From assembly GCA_001824555.1 (NCBI GenBank), contig MHXU01000135.1, forward strand, positions 1 to 32,086: a DNA stretch of 32,086 nt, written 5' to 3'. Under the pieces are notes generated by a model. The model saw only the letters and a list, made by a program, of their open reading frames with translations. It searched no databases and was not told the DNA's origin. A program made the translations under genes and the position numbers. Below, one piece after another: positions 1 to 8,440 of the stretch (positions are counted from its first letter, which is position 1; the number at the start of each line of letters is the position of its first letter). Origin of the DNA: Planctomycetes bacterium GWC2_45_44 (lineage in GTDB: Bacteria; Planctomycetota; Phycisphaerae; Sedimentisphaerales; UBA12454).

Positions 1-59
1 TGCTGAACGACGGCAATTCGTTAGTCGTTGGTACAAAAATAAAACTCCCGGCGAAATAG
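1..59 (+). CDS. C-terminal end of a LysM-like protein (partial)
   Basis: Only the last 18 codons are visible, in the frame starting at base 3 and ending with TAG at 57-59. The peptide reads LNDGNSLVVGTKIKLPAK, which has the shape of the end of a LysM repeat (hydrophobic-Val-Gly-Thr-x-hydrophobic-x-hydrophobic-Pro). LysM modules bind N-acetylglucosamine polymers such as peptidoglycan, which would fit the cell-division genes that follow on the same strand. The rest of the protein lies outside the window, so the assignment rests on this short motif alone. Confidence 0.5.
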   Translation, partial: LNDGNSLVVGTKIKLPAK

Positions 60-60
60 T

Positions 61-95
61 AGCCAATAGCCAATAGCCAATAGTTAGTAGTTAGT
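61..95. repeat. Heptamer tandem array
   Basis: Three tandem copies of AGCCAAT (61-81) are followed by two copies of AGTTAGT (82-95). The array lies just after the stop codon of the upstream gene and is non-coding. Confidence 0.75.
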
Positions 96-98
96 TTT

Positions 99-129
99 TG
101 TAGGGTGGGCTTTAGCCCACGCGGTTCAT
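99..129 (+). repeat. REP-like hairpin repeat, copy 1
   Basis: The core is a perfect hairpin, GTGGGCT-TT-AGCCCAC, at 105-120, preceded by TGTAGG and followed by GCGG. A similar element lies at 436-467 on the same strand and a variant with a different inner stem lies near 31865-31905 on the other strand. Confidence 0.7.
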
Positions 130-141
130 AAAAAAACAGTT

Positions 142-175
142 TCGCCCGAAGGGCGAGTTCCTCAATTTTTTTTTT
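142..175 (+). terminator. Possible terminator after the LysM-like gene
   Basis: Hairpin TCGCCC-GAA-GGGCGA at 142-156, then a run of nine T at about 166-175. The T run starts some nine bases after the stem, so this is a weak intrinsic terminator at best. It sits directly before the FtsL-like gene. Confidence 0.35.
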
Positions 176-187
176 AATATTTTATTT

Positions 188-424
188 TTGTGTTATTTGA
201 CTGCTTTTCGATACATTTTTGTTGTGATTGTCCTGTCTTTTGTCCTTCTGTCGGAGGCATATCTGCGGAGAAGCCAAAACTGTGAATTTTACAAATTCAG
301 AATCTGTCAGGCCAAACAGGTCAGGTTAAAGCAGCAGCTTTGGCAAAAGCAGCTTCAGCTTGAATTTTTAATAAACCCCGGCTCTGTTTCCGAAGCGGTC
401 GAGTATAATCTTGGAACTAAATGA
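188..424 (+). CDS. FtsL-like small division membrane protein
   Basis: This 78-residue protein has a short cytoplasmic start, one hydrophobic segment (about residues 7-24), a basic YLRR, and then a Gln/Leu/Lys-rich helix with coiled-coil character (about 38-62). The C-terminal INPGSVSEAVEYNLG resembles the end of FtsL proteins, where a proline is followed by a helix and a Leu-Gly. FtsL is a single-pass bitopic protein that, with FtsB/DivIC, activates septal FtsW-FtsI; its gene classically precedes ftsI, as here (ftsI starts 146 bases later). The start is a TTG at 188 with no clear Shine-Dalgarno sequence; a second in-frame TTG at 197 is also possible. Sequence identity in this family is always weak, so the call rests on topology, length and position. 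Confidence 0.5.
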   Translation: MCYLTAFRYIFVVIVLSFVLLSEAYLRRSQNCEFYKFRICQAKQVRLKQQLWQKQLQLEFLINPGSVSEAVEYNLGTK

Positions 425-435
425 GTTGTTATATT

Positions 436-467
436 TGTAGGATGGGCTCTTAGCCCACGCGGCTTAT
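436..467 (+). repeat. REP-like hairpin repeat, copy 2
   Basis: Same layout as the element at 99-129: TGTAGG, then hairpin TGGGCT-CTT-AGCCCA at 443-457, then CGCGG. One outer base pair is lost relative to copy 1. It lies between the FtsL-like gene and ftsI. Confidence 0.65.
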
Positions 468-521
468 TATCGTATTAAAAATTAATTGTGTTATTCGTAT
501 TCATTTGTGGCTAAAAAATGA

Positions 522-552
522 TATCTCTGTGTCCTCTGTGTTCTCTGTGGCT
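522..552. repeat. CTCTGTG-type dispersed repeat
   Basis: The stretch contains CTCTGTG three times in slightly varied form (TCTCTGTGTCC, TCTGTGTTC, TCTGTGGC). An inverted, shorter version occurs at 31562-31580. Non-coding, just before ftsI. Confidence 0.55.
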
Positions 553-569
553 ATTTTAATACCAAAAAG

Positions 570-2330
570 ATGCATAAAAAATTCGCCATATTTCTGTTGA
601 TTCTCATTATCCTCGGTTTCCTCGGCGTGGTTGCTCGCTGCTTCTATCTTCAGGATTACAAGGCCGACTATTATTATCAGTCATCGCAGAGGTCGCAAAA
701 GGCCACGTTTCTTGAAAAGTCCCGCAGGGGCGCGATACTCGATTGCCGGGGCAGAATTCTGGCTGCAAGTTATAAAGTCGATACCGTCTTCGCAGAGCCG
801 CAGGTAATAACCGACCTTAAGGAAACCGCCAAAGCTCTTTCCGACATTATCGGCGTAAGTCCTTCGGAAATTTCAAAATCGGTTTTAACCTCCCGCAACA
901 CCGGCTACGCCCCGATTATCAGCGATGCCAAACTCACCGACACCCAGCGAAAAGAAATTCTCAAACTGCACGGCATCGGCATCGAGAGCAAGTGGAAGAG
1001 ATTTTATCCGCTCGGCTCGGTCGCCGCTCATGTTGTCGGCTTTGTCGGCACGGACGAGGAGGGGCTTGCCGGGCTGGAACTGAAGTATAACGCCGAATTG
1101 AGCGGAACAGCAGGCAAAAGCACATTCTTCGCCGATGCCGCCAGAAGACCCGTACGCCTTGGCCTATGCGAATCATTCGCGCAGGATGGCTCTGATATGA
1201 TACTTACGCTCGATTCCACCATTCAGGAATTCACGCACGCCGCGCTGCTCAAACAGATGAACGAATTCCAGGCCGAGTCTGCCGTTGCTCTCGTAATGAA
1301 TCCTTATACAGGCGCAGTTCTTTCGCTCGTTTCTCTGCCGAGTTTCGACCCCGCCGATTTGAGCAAAGTGAAAGTGAACGAAAAAAATCTCGGCAATCAC
1401 GCATTGAGCGACCCTTACGAGCCGGGCAGTATTTTTAAACCGTTTGTCGCCGCCTGGGCGATTGAAACCGGCTCCGTAGGCAGGAACACCACTATCTACT
1501 GCGAAAACGGAAGTTATAGCGGCCACGGCTTCGGCACAATCGGCGAATATCGAAATGGCTACGGCAATTTGAAAATCGCCGAAATCCTCTCCCACTCAAG
1601 CAATATCGGAATGGCGAAAATCGGCCAGAAAATGGGCGCGAAAAAAACTTATGAGGGCATAAAACTTTTCGGATTCGGCAGAAAAACAGATATCGACCTG
1701 CCGGGCGAAGAGCCGGGCGTTGTCTGGAACTATGAAAAGTGGACAGGATACAGCGTCGCAAGAGTGCCGTTCGGCCACGAGGTCTCCGTAACCGCAATGC
1801 AAATGGCTTGCGCATTTTGTACATTAGCCAACAACGGAAAAGGAATCAAGCCGCATTTAGCGTTGGCGATTATTTCAGACGCGGGCGAAAAAGTCAAACG
1901 AATCGACCCCGCCCAAACCGGCGGATTTATTATTAGCGACAAAACCGCAAAGTGGATGGTCAGAGACGCTCTTGTCCTGGTCGTTACTGATGGCACAGGC
2001 AAAAAAGCCGCTCTGGAAAAATGGCAGGTCTTCGGCAAAACCGGAACAGCCAACATCGCGCACAGCGATACGCGCGGATACGATGAACAGAATTATGTCG
2101 CGTCGTTTATCGGCGGAGCGCCCGCCGAAAAGCCCGCTGTGATTGTGCTTGTGTCAATTAGAAAACCAAATAAGAGACTTGGCAAAGGCTACACCGGCGG
2201 TTCGGTCGCCGCGCCTGTCGCCGCGGAAATTCTCCAAAACACGCTTACTTATATGAAAATCCCCGGCAAAGAACTCCCGCCAGCAAAAGTGGACAACGCC
2301 AAAAATTCAGATGCCCCGCCCGCCGATTGA
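570..2330 (+). CDS. ftsI: Peptidoglycan D,D-transpeptidase FtsI (class B PBP)
   Basis: FtsI/PBP3-type protein of 586 residues that cross-links septal peptidoglycan in the periplasm while anchored in the inner membrane. An N-terminal membrane segment (about 5-25) is followed by the pedestal motif RRGAILDCRGRILA (about 52-65), typical of class B PBPs. The transpeptidase domain has all three catalytic motifs in order: S287-IFK with the acylated serine, S343-S-N345, and K490-T-G492. No PASTA repeats are present; the tail is short and charged. The ATG at 570 has only an A-rich stretch before it and no strong ribosome binding site. The FtsL-like gene precedes it on the same strand, but murE and the rest of the usual division-cell-wall cluster do not follow: the next gene is convergent and its stop codon directly abuts this one. 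A PBP2/SpoVD-like role is the alternative. Confidence 0.92.
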   Translation: MHKKFAIFLLILIILGFLGVVARCFYLQDYKADYYYQSSQRSQKATFLEKSRRGAILDCRGRILAASYKVDTVFAEPQVITDLKETAKALSDIIGVSPSEISKSVLTSRNTGYAPIISDAKLTDTQRKEILKLHGIGIESKWKRFYPLGSVAAHVVGFVGTDEEGLAGLELKYNAELSGTAGKSTFFADAARRPVRLGLCESFAQDGSDMILTLDSTIQEFTHAALLKQMNEFQAESAVALVMNPYTGAVLSLVSLPSFDPADLSKVKVNEKNLGNHALSDPYEPGSIFKPFVAAWAIETGSVGRNTTIYCENGSYSGHGFGTIGEYRNGYGNLKIAEILSHSSNIGMAKIGQKMGAKKTYEGIKLFGFGRKTDIDLPGEEPGVVWNYEKWTGYSVARVPFGHEVSVTAMQMACAFCTLANNGKGIKPHLALAIISDAGEKVKRIDPAQTGGFIISDKTAKWMVRDALVLVVTDGTGKKAALEKWQVFGKTGTANIAHSDTRGYDEQNYVASFIGGAPAEKPAVIVLVSIRKPNKRLGKGYTGGSVAAPVAAEILQNTLTYMKIPGKELPPAKVDNAKNSDAPPAD

Positions 2331-3386
2331 CTATTTGATCAATTTAACAGTTGTATAGCCATCAATCTGCAGTTGTAAATTCATATTTGGTCGGATTGGC
2401 AGTGTCATTCTATCAGGCTCTATTCTTCTTATTCCCGACAATTTTATTCGAACATCGCTTTTTCTCACCAGGCCGATAGTTTCATCGACCTCTACCGTGG
2501 AATTTGCTGTGCCGGATAGCTTCATAAGAATTTTTTCTCTGGCGGTTATATCGGCAACTTTTAATTCATTCATATCGAGCTTTGAAACAGTATCAATATA
2601 CGCAATTCCGCCATTATGCCGTTCCAGTTTACATACGGTATTGACATCAATTGCAAAGCCGAGATTCAGTCTTTGCTTATACTGCCATTTTTTGCTGACG
2701 GCAACAGGGTCAGCGGAAAACCGCAGTATTGCAGAGTCCGTAAGGTCTCTGACCAGATTTCCATTGAAGAATTTATAGAAAAACTCTTCAAACTTTTTTT
2801 CATTATTCGCTCCTAATGCTTTTTTGAATGCTTCCAGCATTTCTTTTTGTTCCGGGTTATTTGGTTCGTTTTTAGCTTCCAATTTAGTCATTTCATTTTT
2901 GAATTTAGTAAAAATGTCGTCGATTCCGATAATATCTGATACTTCTCCTGTCGATGTTATTCTCATCTTAAGACTGCTGCCGAGTACATTGGAAAATAAC
3001 ATAACAAAAGCCTGTTGTGCTTTGTCGTTTGGGTCAACCTGCTTTGGATTTTCGGGGTCAAATTCCAGATGGCCGTAATCTGTATCAATTCCGAGTTTTA
3101 TGGATTTAAAAGTTATAGCTGCGTCCATTGAGCCATTGGCATCAACTCCGATAACATTAAGGCCAATGACTGTGTCCGCCACCGCATTCATATCAACCCC
3201 CTTGTCTTCAAATCTTTGGCTTACGCTTTGAAATTGTATGATTTTGAATTCGTGCGATTCGCCGGCTTTTAGGCGGAATTTGAGGTCTATTCTGTCTCGC
3301 GACCTGTCGCTGTCATACTTGGCATATAGAATTCCTAACGCAAGAACAGCAACAATGACAATCAAAACAATGTTTTTAATGTTCAT
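2331..3386 (-). CDS. Membrane-anchored DUF6263-like protein
   Basis: Protein of about 351 residues with an N-terminal hydrophobic segment (about 4-22) and no lipobox cysteine, so probably an uncleaved anchor or signal peptide with the rest outside the cytoplasm. The body starts with an LKAGESHEFKI-like strand and continues with alternating beta strands and a charged helical middle (about 160-205, Glu/Lys/Asn-rich). This layout resembles the DUF6263 family of secreted planctomycete/bacteroidete proteins, whose function is unknown; the match is from memory. I chose the ATG at 3384-3386 because GAGG stands seven bases before it; a TTG two codons upstream would be almost on top of that site. It lies downstream of the rhomboid gene on the same strand (36-base gap) and could be co-transcribed. 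Convergent ftsI ends at the adjacent base. Confidence 0.75.
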   Translation of the reverse strand: MNIKNIVLIVIVAVLALGILYAKYDSDRSRDRIDLKFRLKAGESHEFKIIQFQSVSQRFEDKGVDMNAVADTVIGLNVIGVDANGSMDAAITFKSIKLGIDTDYGHLEFDPENPKQVDPNDKAQQAFVMLFSNVLGSSLKMRITSTGEVSDIIGIDDIFTKFKNEMTKLEAKNEPNNPEQKEMLEAFKKALGANNEKKFEEFFYKFFNGNLVRDLTDSAILRFSADPVAVSKKWQYKQRLNLGFAIDVNTVCKLERHNGGIAYIDTVSKLDMNELKVADITAREKILMKLSGTANSTVEVDETIGLVRKSDVRIKLSGIRRIEPDRMTLPIRPNMNLQLQIDGYTTVKLIK

Positions 3387-3422
3387 AATCAATCCTCAAA
3401 ATAACAAGCGTTGTTTATAACT

Positions 3423-4592
3423 TTAATTGTCTGGAATTTTAATCATCTGACCGCATTTTGGACATTTGCCGTTCTGACCGGCATACTTAACCGGGATTTT
3501 ACATCGTTTGCCGCAATTGCAATAAAATCGTACAAACCCATCGTTGCCTTGTGCTGTTATGTTTTGTGCCTGCGGTGAAGAGTTTTGCGGTTTTGGATTA
3601 TTGAAAAAATCTTCCGCCCTCAGAATAGGTTGTGGTGGCAATTGGAGTTCAGGGGCAACCTGTGTCAGATTGGTCATTGCCGCGTGGCTTGGGGTATTGA
3701 GCGGATAATCCTGTGCAAGTGCTCGATGTGTGTATGGTGTTTTCGGCTGCGCAGCGGCGCGTCTTTCGGTGAGCATATCAAGCAGAGATTTTTCATATCT
3801 GGTAGTTTTAATAATTTCCATTTTCAGCAGTATTAAAGTTATCACAACTCCTGCCGCAAATCCGCCGAAGTGTGCAAAATAAGCTACATTCCCGCCGCCT
3901 ATAACGGCATCGAAAATATCCCACGCCAGCCAGAGCAGAATAATCCAGAAACTGGATGTCTCGAACGACCGCCAATAAATCAGATTAAATGACCATGCGC
4001 ACGAGATTGTGTTTAGCGGAAACAGCACCAGAAACATTCCCATAATGCCATTGATTGCTCCGCTTGCGCCGAGAGCCGGTCCGCCATCGAAAATAAGATG
4101 CCCCATCGCGGCAAAAATACCCAGCATTATAAAAATCGGCAGATAAGCGATATTGCCGAACTTTGCGCAGATTGCGTTGCCGAATATCCATAGGAAAAGC
4201 ATATTGCCGATAAGATGAATTATCCCGCCATGCAGCCACATATGTCCGACCATTCCTCTTAGCCCCCAGCCTTTGAGCATATACATTTCAAACGGATATA
4301 CCCAGTCACGTTCCTTCATCTTTTGCAGAATATGTTTTTTTATATCTTCAACGGATTGCGGCTTCGATTCGGAAATTGTGGCGGAATTAGCGTCGGATGT
4401 CAATACAGAATTTGTATCCAGTCCTGATAACACAGAATCAGAAACTGGTTGTTTACGGTCAACCCGAACGGTTATATGGTTTTGAATTTGAAAGGATTGT
4501 AAAAAAAATGCGCCGATTATTGACGCTATCAGCAGCCAGTTCATCACAGGCAGTTTCTCCTGTGGAACATCAACTTTCCAAGGTATTATCAC
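3423..4592 (-). CDS. Rhomboid family intramembrane serine protease with C-terminal zinc ribbon
   Basis: Protein of 389 residues. Rhomboids cleave transmembrane substrates inside the membrane with a Ser-His dyad. Visible here are the first membrane segment (about 17-33), a hydrophilic insert rich in Ser/Asp/Lys (about 40-100), the HGGIIHLIGN motif with H126 and N130, the catalytic GASG with S177, and the catalytic histidine in HFGGF (H241). After the last membrane helix (about 245-257) comes a linker of about 95 residues and a compact ribbon: C358-N-C360 ... C377-P-K-C380 inside an FYCNCGKRCKIPVKYAG...KCPKCG pattern. This ribbon is common in planctomycete proteins and presumably binds zinc in the cytoplasm. 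The start is GTG, supported by GGGAG six bases upstream. It lies 154 bases downstream of smc. Its substrate cannot be told from the sequence. Confidence 0.9.
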   Translation of the reverse strand: MIIPWKVDVPQEKLPVMNWLLIASIIGAFFLQSFQIQNHITVRVDRKQPVSDSVLSGLDTNSVLTSDANSATISESKPQSVEDIKKHILQKMKERDWVYPFEMYMLKGWGLRGMVGHMWLHGGIIHLIGNMLFLWIFGNAICAKFGNIAYLPIFIMLGIFAAMGHLIFDGGPALGASGAINGIMGMFLVLFPLNTISCAWSFNLIYWRSFETSSFWIILLWLAWDIFDAVIGGGNVAYFAHFGGFAAGVVITLILLKMEIIKTTRYEKSLLDMLTERRAAAQPKTPYTHRALAQDYPLNTPSHAAMTNLTQVAPELQLPPQPILRAEDFFNNPKPQNSSPQAQNITAQGNDGFVRFYCNCGKRCKIPVKYAGQNGKCPKCGQMIKIPDN

Positions 4593-4721
4593 AGATTGCT
4601 CCCGTTATCAAAAAAGTAATACCTAAAGATAAGATACACATTTTCCGCTATTTCAACCATTAAAAATGTTACTATGTACGGCTTTCCTCTGTCTAATTTG
4701 CGAATTGGCGGGATCCCACAA

Positions 4722-4745
4722 TTTTTCACTTTTAGTTTTTCACTT
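4722..4745. repeat. Short direct repeat after smc
   Basis: TTTTTCACTT occurs at 4722-4731 and again at 4736-4745, with a period of 14 bases, directly downstream of the smc stop codon. The rest of the 154-base gap to the rhomboid gene shows no gene and no convincing terminator. Confidence 0.5.
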
Positions 4746-4746
4746 C

Positions 4747-7700
4747 TTATGCTACTGCGGAGTCTTGTGCTTCAATTTTCTCCGGCGATTCAAACGTATC
4801 GAACGAAACGCTTATTCGCTTGCTAACGCCCTTCATCTGCATTGTAATCCCGTAAAGCATATCCGCGATGCTCATCGTCCGCTTGGCGTGCGTGATAATC
4901 ACAAACTGCGAATCCTTCCTGAACTCCTGCACAATCAAATTGAAGCGTTCGTTGTTCGCCTCGTCCAGAGCCGCGTCAACTTCGTCAAGGAAGCAGAACG
5001 GCGATGGCTTAGTCTTGAAAATCGAAAACAGCAGGGCAATCGCGGTCATTGTCTTTTCGCCGCCGCTTAACAGACTTATACTTCTCGTCTCTTTGCCCGG
5101 CGGTCTGGCCACGATTTCGATTCCGCTTTCGAGAATATCTTCAGGCTGTTCGAGAATAATATCAGCCTTGCCGCCGCCGAACAATTTCCTAAACACTTCC
5201 TGGAAGTTTAATCTTATTTGCTCGAACGTCGCTGCGAATTTATCGACCGAATCCTTATTGAGTCGATTGATGAGTTGAGCAAGCTGGTTCTTGCTGTTGT
5301 TGAGGTCTTCAATCTGCCCGCTCAAAAATTCATTTCTCTTTTCAAGCTCGTCCATTTGTTCAATCGCGTCAACATTGACGTTGCCGAGCCTTTCAATCTT
5401 GCCGCGCAAATCCGCGATTTCCTCGCGAACCGCGTCCCAGTTCATGTCTTCCGCGCTGTAATTTTCATACTGCGCCTTCAAATCCATCTGCAATTCTTCC
5501 GTAACTCTCTGAATAAGGTCGGCTAATTTTACCTCAAGCTGACTTAATTCGAGTTTAATCTGATGAATCTGTTCATCGAGCTGGCCTTGCCGCTGCCTTG
5601 CGGCCTTCAAAGCGAGTTCAAGTTCATTTCGAGTTTCAATCATTACGCCGACCTGCTCGTGCAGTTTGACGCTTTGTTCGCGGGTGGTTTCCTTTTGCGT
5701 CAGCAGTTGCGATATTTCAGCTTCGATGCTCAATATATCCTTTTGCCCCTGCTGTGCCTGTTCGTCGCAGTTTTTGATAATTTCTTTCGCCGAGGCCAAT
5801 GCGCTTTTGCCGTTGCGAATCTGATTTTCGAGACTGCTTTTCTGTTGAGCGATTGCTTTTTTTTGTTCCTGGCTTTGTCCCAGAGCGACCTTAATTTCCG
5901 TCAGTTCCGATGTACCCTGCGAAAGCAGAGCCTTCTTTTCCGAAAGCGTTCTTTCCAGCAGGGCGATGTTTTCCTTCCGCTGAACATTGACAATCTCAAG
6001 TTCCTGCAACTGCTGCTTTGATTCGTATTCGGTCTGAACGGTCTGCGAAATCTGTTTTTCAAGTTGTTCAATTTCGCTCGCCAGAATCGGCTGTTCATCA
6101 GTGATTCGTTTAATGTTCTGCTCGACGACGTTCAGGTCTGATACGATATTTGTCTTCTCGGTATTCGCCTCATAAACCGATGTTCTGAAATCCTTGCACA
6201 GTCTTTCGAGATGTTCGTTTTGCTTGATGTCGCTGTTGAGTTTCTCTTCAAGCTGTTTTATTCTGCCCGACAGATTCACAAGCTCGTCCTGCAATTCCGT
6301 CAATCTGCTTTTTCGTGATATTAGGCCTGTTGCCCTGCCGATTGGCCCCGCCGCGATACTGCCGTCGGCGTTAAGAACTTCGCCGGATTCCGTAACAAAG
6401 CTGTATCCCTGTCCGTAAATCGGCGAAAGTTCAATCGCCTTTTGAATTGAATCGACGATTATCGTTTTGCCTAACAAACTCCAGACGACCGGAGCGTATT
6501 GAGCGTCAAAACTCACAAATTCCACCGCTCTGGGACAATCGCTCGGCAGAACGCCGCTTTCGACAAAAGGCTCTGTTCTGTCCGTGCAGATGAATTTAAC
6601 GCGACCCTGCGACTTGCTCAAAATCTCGCTATCGTCTATCAGCAGATTTGTATCGCTCACGACGACCGCGTTTGTTTTGCCTTCCAGAGCCGCTTCAATC
6701 GCCGTCGCGTATCTGGGCTGCGCTCTTACCACATCTGCGATAATGCCCTCGACGAATGTTTTATTTTTTTCCGCCGCCAGATTGAGAATTTCCTTCACGG
6801 CCTTGTCGATTCCCTGCCGTTTGTTTTCCATATCGGCAAGAACATTAATTTCGCTCCCGATTGCCGAGCGGTTTTCTCTTTCTCTTGCCAGCGTTTCATT
6901 TGTCTGCGCAACGTTAGCGTCTATATTTTTGATTTGCTGACGTTTATCTTCGAGTTTCTGCTGAAGTTCGCCGATGATTTTATTTATGTCGCCAAGCCGA
7001 GCCTGATTTTGAGCCTTGCCGCCTAATAACTGCTCAAGCTGCGTTTTGCTTTGCGAAATTTTTCCGCTTAGCCTGTCTTTCTGCCCGTGCAGATTATTGC
7101 GATAAACCGTTCCGCTCTGTATTTCGTTGTGCAGTTGCGCGGTTCGCCGAACAATGTCTATAATGCCGGTCTTCTCGTCTTCAAGTTCGCTTTCAAGCTC
7201 CGCGCATTCCATATTTACGCTGCGAATATGCGTTTGAATCTTTTCAAGCTCCGCCGCTTTTGCCGCGATTACTTCTTCAATCTTTTCAGCGTCAGAATCG
7301 CACTGGCCGAGCTGTTTTTCAAATTCCTCAATTTGAATTGCCAGCCTCTCGCTTTGTTCCCGCTCCGTTTTGCTTCTGCCGGACAATTCTTCGATTCTTT
7401 TTTGCAGAAATTCTATTCGCTGCTGCTGCTGTTCGATTTTGCTTGTAATAGCGACTAACGAGTTATCGCAGCGGTTTATTTCATTTTCCTTTTCGATAAT
7501 CTCCGCCGCCAGATTGCTTAACCTTGCGTCTTTATCCGAAACCTCCGCCGCAGCCGATGCGAACTGCGTCTCAAGCTCATTCAGACTATTGGTTTTTAAA
7601 TCCGAATCGATTTTTATCTGATGATACTGCGAAAGCGAAAAACTCACGCGCAGTTCCTTGAGTCTCTGGCTGTACTGAAGATAACTTCTCGCCTTGCCAG

Positions 7701-8322
7701 CCTGGAGTTTTATACTGCGAAGCTGCTTTTGCACTTCCCCAACGATGTCAGCCAGCCGAAGAAGATTTTGCTCTGTTCGTTCGAGTTTTCGCAGGGCTTC
7801 TTTTTTCTGCGCCTTATATTTGCTAACGCCCGCCGCCTCTTCAAAAATTACCCGCCGGTCAACTTTGGATGCCGTCAAAAGCTGTGCGATTTGTCCCTGC
7901 TCGATAATCGAATATGCCCGAACGCCGACGCCGGTGTCCATAAACATTTCTTTGACATCTTTCAGTCGGCTGATTTTATTATTGATTAGATACTCGCTGT
8001 CGCCGTTGCGATACAACCTGCGTGTGATTTCCAAATCGTCCTGCTCAAGCCCCAGTGATGATGCCTGAGAGAAATGCAGACTAACTTGCGCCATACCCAT
8101 CGGTTTGCGTGCCGCCGAGCCGCTGAATATCACATCGGCCATCTGGCCTGAACGCAGACTTTTGGTACTCTGCTCGCCCAATACCCATTTCAGAGCGTCA
8201 ACTACGTTACTTTTTCCGCAGCCGTTCGGCCCCACAATAGCGGTAATCTGCTGATTAAAGGTGAACTCCGTCTTGTCGGCAAAACTTTTGAATCCATCCA
8301 AAACAATCTTTTCAAGTCTCAA
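4747..8322 (-). CDS. smc: Chromosome partition protein SMC
   Basis: Full-length SMC of 1191 residues, the usual family size. SMC homodimers with ScpA/ScpB form the bacterial condensin that loads near the origin and aligns chromosome arms. The N-terminal ATPase half has the GFKSFA motif and the Walker A box GPNGCGKS (31-38). Two long coiled-coil arms (about 165-510 and 680-1010, rich in Glu, Gln, Lys, Leu) flank a hinge region (about 515-675, Gly-rich with GRVKFIC and YGQGYSFVTESGEVLNADG). The C-terminal half carries the ABC signature LSGGEK (1085-1090) and Walker B FCFLDEVDA (D1113, catalytic E1114), then a conserved THAKRTM. The start is TTG at 8320-8322, with GGAG nine bases upstream; the reading begins exactly at the family's conserved MRLEKIVLDGFKSF. 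scpA and scpB are not in the window. Confidence 0.97.
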   Translation of the reverse strand: MRLEKIVLDGFKSFADKTEFTFNQQITAIVGPNGCGKSNVVDALKWVLGEQSTKSLRSGQMADVIFSGSAARKPMGMAQVSLHFSQASSLGLEQDDLEITRRLYRNGDSEYLINNKISRLKDVKEMFMDTGVGVRAYSIIEQGQIAQLLTASKVDRRVIFEEAAGVSKYKAQKKEALRKLERTEQNLLRLADIVGEVQKQLRSIKLQAGKARSYLQYSQRLKELRVSFSLSQYHQIKIDSDLKTNSLNELETQFASAAAEVSDKDARLSNLAAEIIEKENEINRCDNSLVAITSKIEQQQQRIEFLQKRIEELSGRSKTEREQSERLAIQIEEFEKQLGQCDSDAEKIEEVIAAKAAELEKIQTHIRSVNMECAELESELEDEKTGIIDIVRRTAQLHNEIQSGTVYRNNLHGQKDRLSGKISQSKTQLEQLLGGKAQNQARLGDINKIIGELQQKLEDKRQQIKNIDANVAQTNETLARERENRSAIGSEINVLADMENKRQGIDKAVKEILNLAAEKNKTFVEGIIADVVRAQPRYATAIEAALEGKTNAVVVSDTNLLIDDSEILSKSQGRVKFICTDRTEPFVESGVLPSDCPRAVEFVSFDAQYAPVVWSLLGKTIIVDSIQKAIELSPIYGQGYSFVTESGEVLNADGSIAAGPIGRATGLISRKSRLTELQDELVNLSGRIKQLEEKLNSDIKQNEHLERLCKDFRTSVYEANTEKTNIVSDLNVVEQNIKRITDEQPILASEIEQLEKQISQTVQTEYESKQQLQELEIVNVQRKENIALLERTLSEKKALLSQGTSELTEIKVALGQSQEQKKAIAQQKSSLENQIRNGKSALASAKEIIKNCDEQAQQGQKDILSIEAEISQLLTQKETTREQSVKLHEQVGVMIETRNELELALKAARQRQGQLDEQIHQIKLELSQLEVKLADLIQRVTEELQMDLKAQYENYSAEDMNWDAVREEIADLRGKIERLGNVNVDAIEQMDELEKRNEFLSGQIEDLNNSKNQLAQLINRLNKDSVDKFAATFEQIRLNFQEVFRKLFGGGKADIILEQPEDILESGIEIVARPPGKETRSISLLSGGEKTMTAIALLFSIFKTKPSPFCFLDEVDAALDEANNERFNLIVQEFRKDSQFVIITHAKRTMSIADMLYGITMQMKGVSKRISVSFDTFESPEKIEAQDSAVA

Positions 8323-8440
8323 TGCAATAATCTCCGGTGAATATCCACAATTTAACGATACTCTAATGTATTATCGGCCTAAAGTTTAGCAATTCTTCTG
8401 TATTTAAAAAGGATATTTTAGGAAAGAAGGGGAAAATTTT

